A DNA stretch of 41,700 nt, from NCBI GenBank assembly GCA_947457885.1, contig CANGXU010000013.1:1-41700 (forward strand). The letters are read 5' to 3'. The notes beneath the pieces were generated by a model that was not told the DNA's origin, did no database searches, and saw nothing but the letters and a program-made list of their open reading frames with translations. Below are positions 6,912 through 13,529 of the stretch, one piece after another. Each line of letters starts with the position of its first letter. Position 1 is the stretch's first letter. The stretch is from Betaproteobacteria bacterium. GTDB lineage: Bacteria; Pseudomonadota; Gammaproteobacteria; Burkholderiales; CAIKXV01. The position numbers and the translations under genes are program-made.

Positions 6912-9683
6912 TCAGTGCGCCGTTTCCCAGTTGGGGCCAGTGCCGACTTCGACCAGCAGCGGCACCGCAAGGGTAGCCACACCGTTCATCAGCCGGGGCA
7001 GGGCCTCTGCGATCGCAGGCCGCTCCGCGTCGGGCACTTCGAGGACCAGTTCGTCGTGCACCTGCATGATGATCCGGCTTGCCATCTTCGCCTCGCGCAG
7101 GTGGCGGTCGACCGCGATCATCGCGAGCTTGATCAGGTCGGCGGCTGTGCCCTGCATCGGCGCGTTGATCGCCGCGCGTTCGGCGCCCTGTCGGCGGCCC
7201 TGGTTCGAGCTGTGGATGTCCGGCAGGTACAGGCGGCGGCCGAACACGGTCTCCACGAAGCCGGCGTCGTGCGCAGCTTCCCGGGTACGGCGCATGTAGT
7301 CAGCGACGCCGGGATAGCGCATGAAATAGCGGTCGATGTACTGCTGCGCGGCGGAACGTTCGATGCCGAGCTGCGCCGCCAGCCCGAACGCCGACATGCC
7401 GTAGATGAGTCCGAAGTTGATCACCTTGGCATAGCGGCGCTGCTCGCCGCTGACCTCGGCGGGCACGGTCGTGAATATCTCGGCAGCCGTCGCGCGGTGG
7501 ATATCTTCTCCCGCGGCGAACGCCTTGAGCAGCCCCTCGTCGCCCGACAGGTGCGCCATGATGCGCAACTCGATCTGCGAATAGTCGGCCGACACGATCA
7601 CGCTGCCCGGCGGCGCGATGAACGCCTCGCGGATGCGCCGTCCCTCGGCGGTACGCACGGGGATGTTCTGCAGGTTGGGTTCGTTCGAAGACAGGCGCCC
7701 GGTGACAGCCACCGCCTGCGCGTAGTTGGTGTGCACGCGTCCGGTGCGCGCATTGACCATCTTCGGCAGCTTGTCGGTGTAGGTCGACTTGAGCTTGGAC
7801 AGCGACCGGTGCTCGAGCAGCAGCTTGGGCAACGGATAATCGAGCGCCAGTTCGGTCAGTACATCCTCGTCGGTCGACGGCGTGCCGCTCGGTGTCTTGC
7901 GGATCACCGGCATGCCCAGCTTGCCGAACAGGATCTCCTGGATCTGCTTCGGCGAGTTGAGGTTGAAGGGCTGGCCCGCGGCTTCGTGCGCGCGCCGCTC
8001 CACGTCGAGCAACTTGATGCCGAGTTCGTTGCTCTGGCGATTGAGCAGCTGCACGTCGACCAGTACCCCGGTGCGCTCCATCGTCTGCAGCACGCGCGCG
8101 ACCGGGATTTCGATCTCGCGGTACAGCCAGTCGACCGGTTCGATCGCGGCCACCTGGGGATAGAGCACTTGGTGCAGCCGCAGCGTGATGTCGGCGTCCT
8201 CCGCCGCGTACTCGGTCGCGCGTTCGATCGATACCTCCGCGAAGCCGATCTGCTTCGCGCCCTTGCCGGCCACCTGCTCGTAGGTGATCGTCGTCTCGCC
8301 GAGGTGGCGCAGCGCGAGGTCGTCCATGTCGTGCCGACGGTGGCTCTCGAGCACGTACGACTGGAGCAGCGTGTCGTGCGCGATGCCGGCGATCTGCACG
8401 CCGTGGTTCGCGAAGATGTGCGCGTCGTACTTCATGTTCTGGCCGACCTTCGGGAAGGCGGCGCCCTCCAGCCAGTGGCGAAGCCGGGCGAGTACGTGCT
8501 CGCGGGCGAGCTGGTCGGGTGCGCCCGGGTAGCGGTGGCCGACTGGGACATAGCAGGCAACGCCGGGGGCGGTCGACAGCGAGATGCCGACCAGCTCCGC
8601 GTTCATCGGTTCGAGGCTGGTGGTCTCGGTGTCGACGGCGGTCAGCGGTGCAGCTTCGATACGCGCGATCCACGCATCCAGCCGCTCGTCGGTAGTGATG
8701 CATTCGTAGTGCCGCTCGATCGAGGCGGCCTGCGGGATCGGCGCCGGGTCGTGCGCCCACTGGCGCGCCGGCAGGTCCTGCGCGGCGGTGGCGGCACCCG
8801 AGCCCTTCAGGTTGCCGCCGTTCGCCTCCGGATGGCGCGCGGTCTTGACCTCGGCCAGCCAGCTTTTGAACTCGAACCGTTCGAACAGTTCGGCGAGCTT
8901 CGCATCGTCGGGATCGACCGGCACCAGCCCTTCCGGACCGAGCGGCAGGTCGACGTCGCGCTTCACCGTCACCAGCTGCCGTCCCATCGGCAGCCAGTCG
9001 AGCGCCTTGCGCAGGTTCTCGCCGACCACCCCACCGATGTGGTCGGCATTTGCGACCACGCCGTCGAGCGAGCCGTACTGTGCGAGCCACTTCACGGCGG
9101 TCTTCGGCCCCACCTTGGCCACGCCCGGTACATTGTCGACCGTGTCGCCGACCAGCGAGAGGTAGTCGACGATCTGTGCCGGCGGAACGCCGAACTTCGC
9201 CTGGACCGCCGCGGGATCGAGCGTCTCGTTGCTCATCGTGTTGACCAGCGTCGTCGAGTCGTCGACCAGTTGCGCGAGGTCCTTGTCGCCGGTCGACACG
9301 ATGGTGCGCATCGCGTGCGCGTGCGCGTGCGCAGCCAGCGTGCCGATCACGTCGTCCGCCTCGACGCCCTCGACCATCACGATCGGCCAGCCGAGCGCCC
9401 GAATGGCCTCGTGGATCGGCTCGATCTGCAGCGCGAGGTCGTCCGGCATCGCCGATCGCGTCGCCTTGTATTCCGGATACCAGTCGTCGCGGAAGGTCTT
9501 TCCCTTGGCGTCGAACACGCACGCCCTATAATCCGCCGGCACTTCGCGCTGCAACCGTCGCAGCATGTTGATCACGCCGTAGATGGCGCCGGTGGGTTCA
9601 CCTGCCTTGTTGCGCAGGTCGGGCAGGGCGTGGAAAGCGCGGTAGAGGTACGACGATGCGTCGACCAGCAGCAGTGTCTTCAA
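6912..9683 (-). CDS. polA: DNA polymerase I
   Basis: Full-length, three-domain DNA polymerase I of 923 residues, for Okazaki-fragment maturation and gap filling. The N-terminal 5' nuclease starts KTLLLVDASSYLYRAFHAL and contains the VEADDVIGTLA and STGDKDLAQLV acidic motifs. The 3'-5' exonuclease is intact (VDTETTSLEP, NMKYDAHIF, YAAEDADITLRL). The polymerase domain has SADYSQIELRIMAHLSGD, the O-helix RRYAKVINFGLIYGMSAFGL and QVHDELVLEVPD. The frame stays open upstream to 9869, but homology begins at the TTG at 9681-9683, which is chosen although no convincing Shine-Dalgarno precedes it. Its start lies 10 bp from the start of the divergent LOG-family gene. Confidence 0.95.
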   Translation of the reverse strand: MKTLLLVDASSYLYRAFHALPDLRNKAGEPTGAIYGVINMLRRLQREVPADYRACVFDAKGKTFRDDWYPEYKATRSAMPDDLALQIEPIHEAIRALGWPIVMVEGVEADDVIGTLAAHAHAHAMRTIVSTGDKDLAQLVDDSTTLVNTMSNETLDPAAVQAKFGVPPAQIVDYLSLVGDTVDNVPGVAKVGPKTAVKWLAQYGSLDGVVANADHIGGVVGENLRKALDWLPMGRQLVTVKRDVDLPLGPEGLVPVDPDDAKLAELFERFEFKSWLAEVKTARHPEANGGNLKGSGAATAAQDLPARQWAHDPAPIPQAASIERHYECITTDERLDAWIARIEAAPLTAVDTETTSLEPMNAELVGISLSTAPGVACYVPVGHRYPGAPDQLAREHVLARLRHWLEGAAFPKVGQNMKYDAHIFANHGVQIAGIAHDTLLQSYVLESHRRHDMDDLALRHLGETTITYEQVAGKGAKQIGFAEVSIERATEYAAEDADITLRLHQVLYPQVAAIEPVDWLYREIEIPVARVLQTMERTGVLVDVQLLNRQSNELGIKLLDVERRAHEAAGQPFNLNSPKQIQEILFGKLGMPVIRKTPSGTPSTDEDVLTELALDYPLPKLLLEHRSLSKLKSTYTDKLPKMVNARTGRVHTNYAQAVAVTGRLSSNEPNLQNIPVRTAEGRRIREAFIAPPGSVIVSADYSQIELRIMAHLSGDEGLLKAFAAGEDIHRATAAEIFTTVPAEVSGEQRRYAKVINFGLIYGMSAFGLAAQLGIERSAAQQYIDRYFMRYPGVADYMRRTREAAHDAGFVETVFGRRLYLPDIHSSNQGRRQGAERAAINAPMQGTAADLIKLAMIAVDRHLREAKMASRIIMQVHDELVLEVPDAERPAIAEALPRLMNGVATLAVPLLVEVGTGPNWETAH
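9505..9532 (+). promoter_or_regulatory. putative sigma70 promoter for the LOG gene, inside polA
   Basis: TTGGCG (9505-9510), 16 bp, then a perfect TATAAT (9527-9532) on the plus strand, inside the 5' end of polA. It would start transcripts near 9540, giving the LOG gene at 9694 a leader of about 155 nt that is antisense to the first 145 nt of polA. With only 10 bp between the two start codons, the promoter must lie inside polA or further upstream. Confidence 0.55.
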
Positions 9684-9693
9684 GGAGCGACCA

Positions 9694-10428
9694 ATGCGGG
9701 AAAAGATGCCGGCCCTGCTCACACCGTCGGTGGAGCCCGAACTCGCCCGGCGGGTGGAGTCCTCGCGCGAGGCCTGGCGGGTGCTCGAGATTATGTCAGA
9801 GTTCATCGAGTCGACCGAACGCCTGACCAACATCGCGCCAGCCGTCAGCGTTTTCGGCAGCGCGCGCACGCCGCCCGACGGCGCGTACTACCTGCTCGCT
9901 GAAACCATCGCGCGTAACCTGTCCGATGCCGGCTTCGCGGTGATCTCGGGCGGTGGCCCGGGCATCATGGAAGCCGCGAACAAGGGCGCGTACTTCGGGC
10001 GCAGCCCCAGCGTCGGCCTGAACATCCTGCTGCCGCACGAGCAGAGCGCCAATCCGTACCAGGACGTCAGCCAGACCTTCCGGCACTTCTTCGCCCGCAA
10101 GGTCGCATTCGTGAAGTTCGCTGTCGCCTACGTGGTGCTGCCAGGCGGCTTCGGCACGCTGGACGAACTGTTCGAGGCGTTGACCCTGGTGCAGACCGGC
10201 AAGACACGCCGCATGCCGATCATCCTGGTCCACACGCCGTTCTGGAGCGGGCTGATCGACTGGTTCCGCGAGCGGCTGGTGGCCGAAGGCATGATCGGTC
10301 CGGAGGACATGAACCTGATCCAGCTGATCGACGACCCCTCGAAGATCACCACGGCGATCTTCGATCACTACGAATCGCGCGGCTTCGCGCCGTCAGCGGA
10401 GGAACGCGAGATCCAGTTGAATCTCTAG
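9694..10428 (+). CDS. LOG-family (TIGR00730-type) Rossmann-fold protein
   Basis: Lysine-decarboxylase-like/LOG-fold protein of 244 residues. It carries the two diagnostic blocks: SGGGPGIMEAANKGAYFG, around the nucleotide-binding loop, and LPGGFGTLDELFEALTL, the PGGxGTxxE motif. Plant and bacterial LOG enzymes release cytokinin base from riboside 5'-monophosphates; other members are nucleotide 5'-monophosphate nucleosidases (PpnN). The long N-terminal extension (about 50 residues before VSVFGSARTP) resembles the proteobacterial subgroup rather than the short plant type. The ATG has AAGGAG at 9682-9687, 6 bp upstream. This Shine-Dalgarno overlaps the polA start codon on the other strand. The exact substrate is not predictable. 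Confidence 0.88.
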   Translation: MREKMPALLTPSVEPELARRVESSREAWRVLEIMSEFIESTERLTNIAPAVSVFGSARTPPDGAYYLLAETIARNLSDAGFAVISGGGPGIMEAANKGAYFGRSPSVGLNILLPHEQSANPYQDVSQTFRHFFARKVAFVKFAVAYVVLPGGFGTLDELFEALTLVQTGKTRRMPIILVHTPFWSGLIDWFRERLVAEGMIGPEDMNLIQLIDDPSKITTAIFDHYESRGFAPSAEEREIQLNL

Positions 10429-10436
10429 AAAGGACG

Positions 10437-10555
10437 GGGGGTCAGGTCTTGAGTTTTGCACCGGAAAGACGGGGGGGCAGGTCTTGGAAAAACGGAGGGT
10501 CAGGTCTTGAGTTTTGCACCGGAGATGCAAAACTCAAGACCTGACCCCCCGTCCC
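10437..10555. repeat. clustered GGTCAGGTCTTGAGTTTTGC repeat, three direct and one inverted copy
   Basis: A ~22-bp element appears at 10439-10460 and 10497-10518 on the plus strand, both followed by CCGGA, and inverted at 10526-10547. A shortened copy (GGGGGCAGGTCTTGGA) lies at 10473-10488. The copies fill the gap between the convergent LOG and SWIB genes. From memory, very similar GGGGTCAGGTCTTGA-type sequences are dispersed in many proteobacterial genomes, often near small transposase genes. No transposase is present here. Confidence 0.8.
10497..10547. terminator. perfect 22-bp hairpin between convergent genes
   Basis: The direct copy at 10497-10518 and the inverted copy at 10526-10547 of the repeat are exact complements, separated by the 7-nt loop CCGGAGA. 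The hairpin sits between the 3' ends of the LOG gene and the minus-strand SWIB gene, so it probably ends or stabilises both transcripts. A T-run is present only inside the stem. Confidence 0.55.
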
Positions 10556-10571
10556 CCGTCCCCAACGAAGC

Positions 10572-10973
10572 TCAGGAAAGCTGCTTCGAGACCAGCTTGG
10601 TCAGGTCGAACATCGATACCTGCTTCTTGCCGCCGAAGATCGGGCCGAGTTTGGCGTCGGCGTTGATGTTGCGGCGGTTGACGCTGTCCTGCAGGCCGTT
10701 CTTCTTGATGTAGGCCCAGATTTTCTTCGTGACGTCAGGGCGCGACAGTGGCTTGTCGCCGACGATCGCCGCGAGCAGTGCGCTCGGTTTCAATGCGACC
10801 ATGAACGCAGCGTTCGGCTTGCGTGCGACCTTCTTCTTCGCGACCTTCTTCGGGGCCGCTTTCTTGGCGGCCTTCTTCGCGACCACTTTCTTGACGGCTT
10901 TCTTTGCGACTTTCTTTGCGACCTTCTTTGCAACCTTGGTAGCGGCTTTCTTGGCGGGCTTCTTGGCAGCCAT
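10572..10973 (-). CDS. histone H1-like Ala/Lys-rich tail fused to SWIB/MDM2 domain
   Basis: Protein of 133 residues in two parts. Residues 1-53 are a low-complexity AKK/VAKK tail (at least eight AKK-type units) like bacterial histone-H1 homologues, expected to bind DNA without sequence preference. Residues 54-133 form a SWIB domain (SALLAAIVGDKPLSRPDVTKKIW, KKNGLQDSVNRRNINADAKL, ending FDLTKLVSKQLS), known from eukaryotic chromatin remodellers and chlamydial proteins. Members occur in betaproteobacteria and are taken to be nucleoid-associated. The ATG at 10973 has GGAG a little upstream. The gene is monocistronic, convergent with the LOG gene across the repeat hairpin. Confidence 0.88.
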   Translation of the reverse strand: MAAKKPAKKAATKVAKKVAKKVAKKAVKKVVAKKAAKKAAPKKVAKKKVARKPNAAFMVALKPSALLAAIVGDKPLSRPDVTKKIWAYIKKNGLQDSVNRRNINADAKLGPIFGGKKQVSMFDLTKLVSKQLS

Positions 10974-11165
10974 TCAGGATATCTCCATGGAGTGAGTGTG
11001 AGCCTTCCGCAGGGCGACCGGTACCGTCGCTACGGAGGACTGTACGGAAGTGTACTCAAGCTACGAGAGAAGAATAGGGCTTTTCCGAGCTTTTTGCCTA
11101 GGGGCGCGCACCGTGATGCGGCAAACGCACAACGCGTTCCGATGGCGGCGCGGCCCGAGGTTCCC

Positions 11166-11171
11166 TAGAAT
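11166..11171 (+). promoter_or_regulatory. possible -10 element upstream of the DUF2782 gene
   Basis: TAGAAT matches the -10 consensus at five of six positions and lies 28 bp before the ATG at 11200. No -35 match is seen at 16-18 bp. Apart from this, the 226-bp gap 10974-11199 shows no gene, and no clear promoter for the SWIB gene could be picked out on the minus strand. Confidence 0.35.
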
Positions 11172-11199
11172 GACGCTTTGCAGACCCCTGAGGCGCGCC

Positions 11200-11613
11200 A
11201 TGCAAAGCCATCCGAACGACCCATTCCTCGCGACTTCGCGCGTACCTTCGCCCGTGCGCAGCGTGCTGGCTGCCCTGCTGCTGGCGGCATGCGGCGCCCT
11301 GCTGGTGACGTTCCCGGCAGTCGCCCAGCAGCGCCCGTCCAACCTCGAGCCGGTACCGGACATTCCGCCGCCGCCGCCGGCCACCTTGCAGCTGGCTCCG
11401 GGCGTCGAGCCCGAGGTGCGCATCATCCGGCGCGAAAAAGAGACGGTGGAAGAATTCCGCGTGGGTGGACAGCTCTACATGATGAGGGTCACCCCGGTCG
11501 GCGGCGGCACGCCGTACTACCTGGTCGACTACTTCGGCGATGGCAACTTCGCGCGTACCGCGACCTACGACAGCGGCGTGCGGGTGCCGATGTGGGTCAT
11601 CCGAAGCTGGTAG
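11200..11613 (+). CDS. DUF2782-family exported protein
   Basis: Small exported protein of 137 residues, function unknown. The hydrophobic N-terminal segment (about 24-46, VRSVLAALLLAACGALLVTF) ends in AVAQQ, a signal peptidase I site. It also contains LAAC, which fits a lipobox, so a lipoprotein is possible. A proline stretch (PDIPPPPPA) leads to the DUF2782 core: EPEVRIIRREKETVEEFRVGGQLYMMRVTP, PYYLVD, then VRVPMWVIRSW at the C terminus. In betaproteobacteria the family is typically found near thrB and polA, as here. The ATG at 11200 is preferred because the frame upstream lacks a membrane signal. thrB starts 30 bp downstream. Confidence 0.82.
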   Translation: MQSHPNDPFLATSRVPSPVRSVLAALLLAACGALLVTFPAVAQQRPSNLEPVPDIPPPPPATLQLAPGVEPEVRIIRREKETVEEFRVGGQLYMMRVTPVGGGTPYYLVDYFGDGNFARTATYDSGVRVPMWVIRSW

Positions 11614-11643
11614 CCCCGGACGCATGAGAGGCTGCCCGGAACC

Positions 11644-12639
11644 ATGGCCGTATTCACCACCGTCACGCCCGACCAGGCCTCCGCCTGGCTGCTCCGCTAC
11701 GCGCTTGGCAGGCTGGTTGCCCTAGAGGGCATCCAGAGCGGCATCGAGAACACGAACTATTTCCTGACGACCGATGCGGCTGGCCGTGATGCGCGCACGA
11801 CCGGCGGCTGCTACGTGCTGACGCTGTTCGAGAAGCTCACTGCGGCCGAACTGCCGTTCTACCTCGGCCTCATGGCTCACCTGGCTGACCGCGGCGTCCC
11901 GACGCCCCGGCCGATGCCCGATGTCGATGGCCGGTGGCTCGGCGAACTCAACGGAAAGCCGGCCGCCATCGTCGCCCGGCTTTCCGGTCGCTCGGTCGCC
12001 GTGCCGTCTGAGCAGCATTGCCACGCCCTCGGGCGGATGCTCGGCACGATGCACGCCGCCGGCGTCGACTATCCGCGCACGATGCCCAATCCGCGCGGCC
12101 CGCGATGGTGGAGCGCAACGGCCCCGAGGCTGGCGGGCTTCCTGCCGCCTGACCATTGGCGCATGCTCGAGGACGAGATCGCCTTCCAGGCGAGCCATCG
12201 CTTCGACCGCCTGCCGCGCGGGCCGATCCATGCCGACCTGTTTCGCGACAACGTGCTGTTCGAGGACGACACTACCGAGGTGGGCGGCATCATCGATTTC
12301 TACTTCGCCTGCACGGACGTGCTGCTGTTCGATGTCGCGGTCGCGGTGAACGACTGGTGCCGGGCCGACTACGACGATCCGTCCGCGGGCATCGATGCGC
12401 GCGCGGCCGCTGCGCTGCTCCACGGGTATGCCGCTGTGCGTCCTTTTGGCGACACCGAACGCCTCGCCTGGCCGGCCATGCTTCGTGCCGGCGCACTCCG
12501 ATTCTGGGTGTCCCGACTGTTCGATTTCCATCTGCCGCGGCCGGGCGAGCTGGTGCACGCACACGATCCGGCCCATTTCCGCGACCTGCTGGCCTGGCAT
12601 GTCGCATCGCCGGGGCGCAGCGCGCTCCCGGACGCCTGA
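11644..12639 (+). CDS. thrB: homoserine kinase (APH-fold, ThrB type II)
   Basis: Homoserine kinase of the aminoglycoside-phosphotransferase fold, 331 residues. It phosphorylates L-homoserine in threonine synthesis. The N terminus MAVFTTVTPDQASAWLLRYALGRL and the GIQSGIENTNYFL block are typical of the proteobacterial ThrB family that replaces the GHMP-type enzyme. The kinase signature is clear: GPIHADLFRDNVLF (Brenner motif, catalytic Asp) and GGIIDFYFACTDVLLFD (metal-binding Asp). The C-terminal helices (LRFWVSRLFDFHLPRPGEL) also match. It lies between DUF2782 and a membrane protein and is probably cotranscribed with both (7-bp gap downstream). Confidence 0.93.
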   Translation: MAVFTTVTPDQASAWLLRYALGRLVALEGIQSGIENTNYFLTTDAAGRDARTTGGCYVLTLFEKLTAAELPFYLGLMAHLADRGVPTPRPMPDVDGRWLGELNGKPAAIVARLSGRSVAVPSEQHCHALGRMLGTMHAAGVDYPRTMPNPRGPRWWSATAPRLAGFLPPDHWRMLEDEIAFQASHRFDRLPRGPIHADLFRDNVLFEDDTTEVGGIIDFYFACTDVLLFDVAVAVNDWCRADYDDPSAGIDARAAAALLHGYAAVRPFGDTERLAWPAMLRAGALRFWVSRLFDFHLPRPGELVHAHDPAHFRDLLAWHVASPGRSALPDA

Positions 12640-12646
12640 GCCGCCG

Positions 12647-13507
12647 ATGGCTGCCGACGACCCTGGTATGGTTTCACCGATGCCGGTACCGCGCGTGCTG
12701 CGCGCGCTCAGGGGCGCGCAATGGCTGGTCAACGCCTATGCGCTGTTCCGGCGCAATCCCGGCGCCTGGGTACTTTTCCTGCTGGCGCTGCTGGCCGCGA
12801 TGGTACTCACCAGTCAGCTGAAGGTGATCGGTCCGCTGATATTCGGCCTGGTGTTCCCGGTGTTCAGCGTCGGCATTGCGCTGGCCGCGCAGGCGGCCGA
12901 CCGTGGTGAGCCGGTCGTGCCGGCGCATTTCTTCGGCGGCTTCCGATCGTCGATCGGCGACCTCGTGGCGATCGGCGGCATCTACCTGATCGGCCAGCTG
13001 ATGATCGTTGGCTTGATGATGGCGATCGGCGGCGCGCAGGTGGCGCAGGAGATGGCGGCCGGGATGGGGCCTGGGGGCGGGCCGACTTCGGCCCCGGCGC
13101 CCGGCGCACCAGGCACGGTGAGTGGGGCGATGGCGCTCGCCGGCCTGGTCGGTCTTTCGCTTCTGGTGCCGCTGCTGCTTGCGACTTGGTTCGCACCGCT
13201 GCTCGTTTTCTTCCACGGCCAGAAGGCCTTGCCGTCGCTGCTGGCAAGCCTGGGCGCCGCGCTGCGCAACTGGCGCGCCTTCATGATGTGCTTCGCCTCC
13301 CTGCTGCTGGTGATGATCCTGGTGCGTCTCGTCGTCAGCGTGCTGGTTCTGGTTCCCGGTATCGGGCCGATACTGGCAATGATCTTCCTGGGGATGGTGG
13401 TATCCGTGATCGCGCCGGTCGGGTTCATCGCGTTCTACACGTCATATGTCGACGTGTTCGAGCCGCACGACGACGTCGCGCCCGCCGAGGAGCCCGAGGC
13501 GGGGTGA
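12647..13507 (+). CDS. BPSS1780-type multi-spanning membrane protein
   Basis: Integral membrane protein of 286 residues, function unknown. About six hydrophobic stretches are visible, among them WVLFLLALLAAMVL, IGPLIFGLVFPVFSVGIAL, LIGQLMIVGLMMAI, and two long ones in the C-terminal half. The soluble loop AAGMGPGGGPTSAPAPGAPG is Gly/Pro-rich. The arrangement GAQWLVNAYALFRRNPGAWV followed by FPVFSVGIALAAQAADRG resembles the BPSS1780 family, which betaproteobacteria keep next to thrB. The start could instead be the ATG at 12668 or 12680; 12647 keeps a 7-bp gap to thrB. The C terminus is acidic. It converges on uvrD with 22 bp between the stops. Confidence 0.72.
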   Translation: MAADDPGMVSPMPVPRVLRALRGAQWLVNAYALFRRNPGAWVLFLLALLAAMVLTSQLKVIGPLIFGLVFPVFSVGIALAAQAADRGEPVVPAHFFGGFRSSIGDLVAIGGIYLIGQLMIVGLMMAIGGAQVAQEMAAGMGPGGGPTSAPAPGAPGTVSGAMALAGLVGLSLLVPLLLATWFAPLLVFFHGQKALPSLLASLGAALRNWRAFMMCFASLLLVMILVRLVVSVLVLVPGIGPILAMIFLGMVVSVIAPVGFIAFYTSYVDVFEPHDDVAPAEEPEAG

Positions 13508-13529
13508 TGTCGCTCCGGCGTATCGATCC

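Noticed and set aside
9312..9341. GTGCGC-type microsatellite inside polA
   Set aside because: It encodes AHAHAHA in a loop of the 5' nuclease domain and is explained by codon bias. Repeat length is small.
9684..9869. 62-residue N-terminal extension of PolA
   Set aside because: It overlaps the LOG gene start in antisense, and PolA proteins normally begin at the KTLLLVDASS block that follows the TTG at 9681-9683.
6915..9902. A 995-codon open frame on the plus strand
   Set aside because: It is exactly antisense to polA, whose protein has every expected motif. The plus frame gives Arg/His-rich sequence with no family resemblance, a common by-product of high-G+C third positions.
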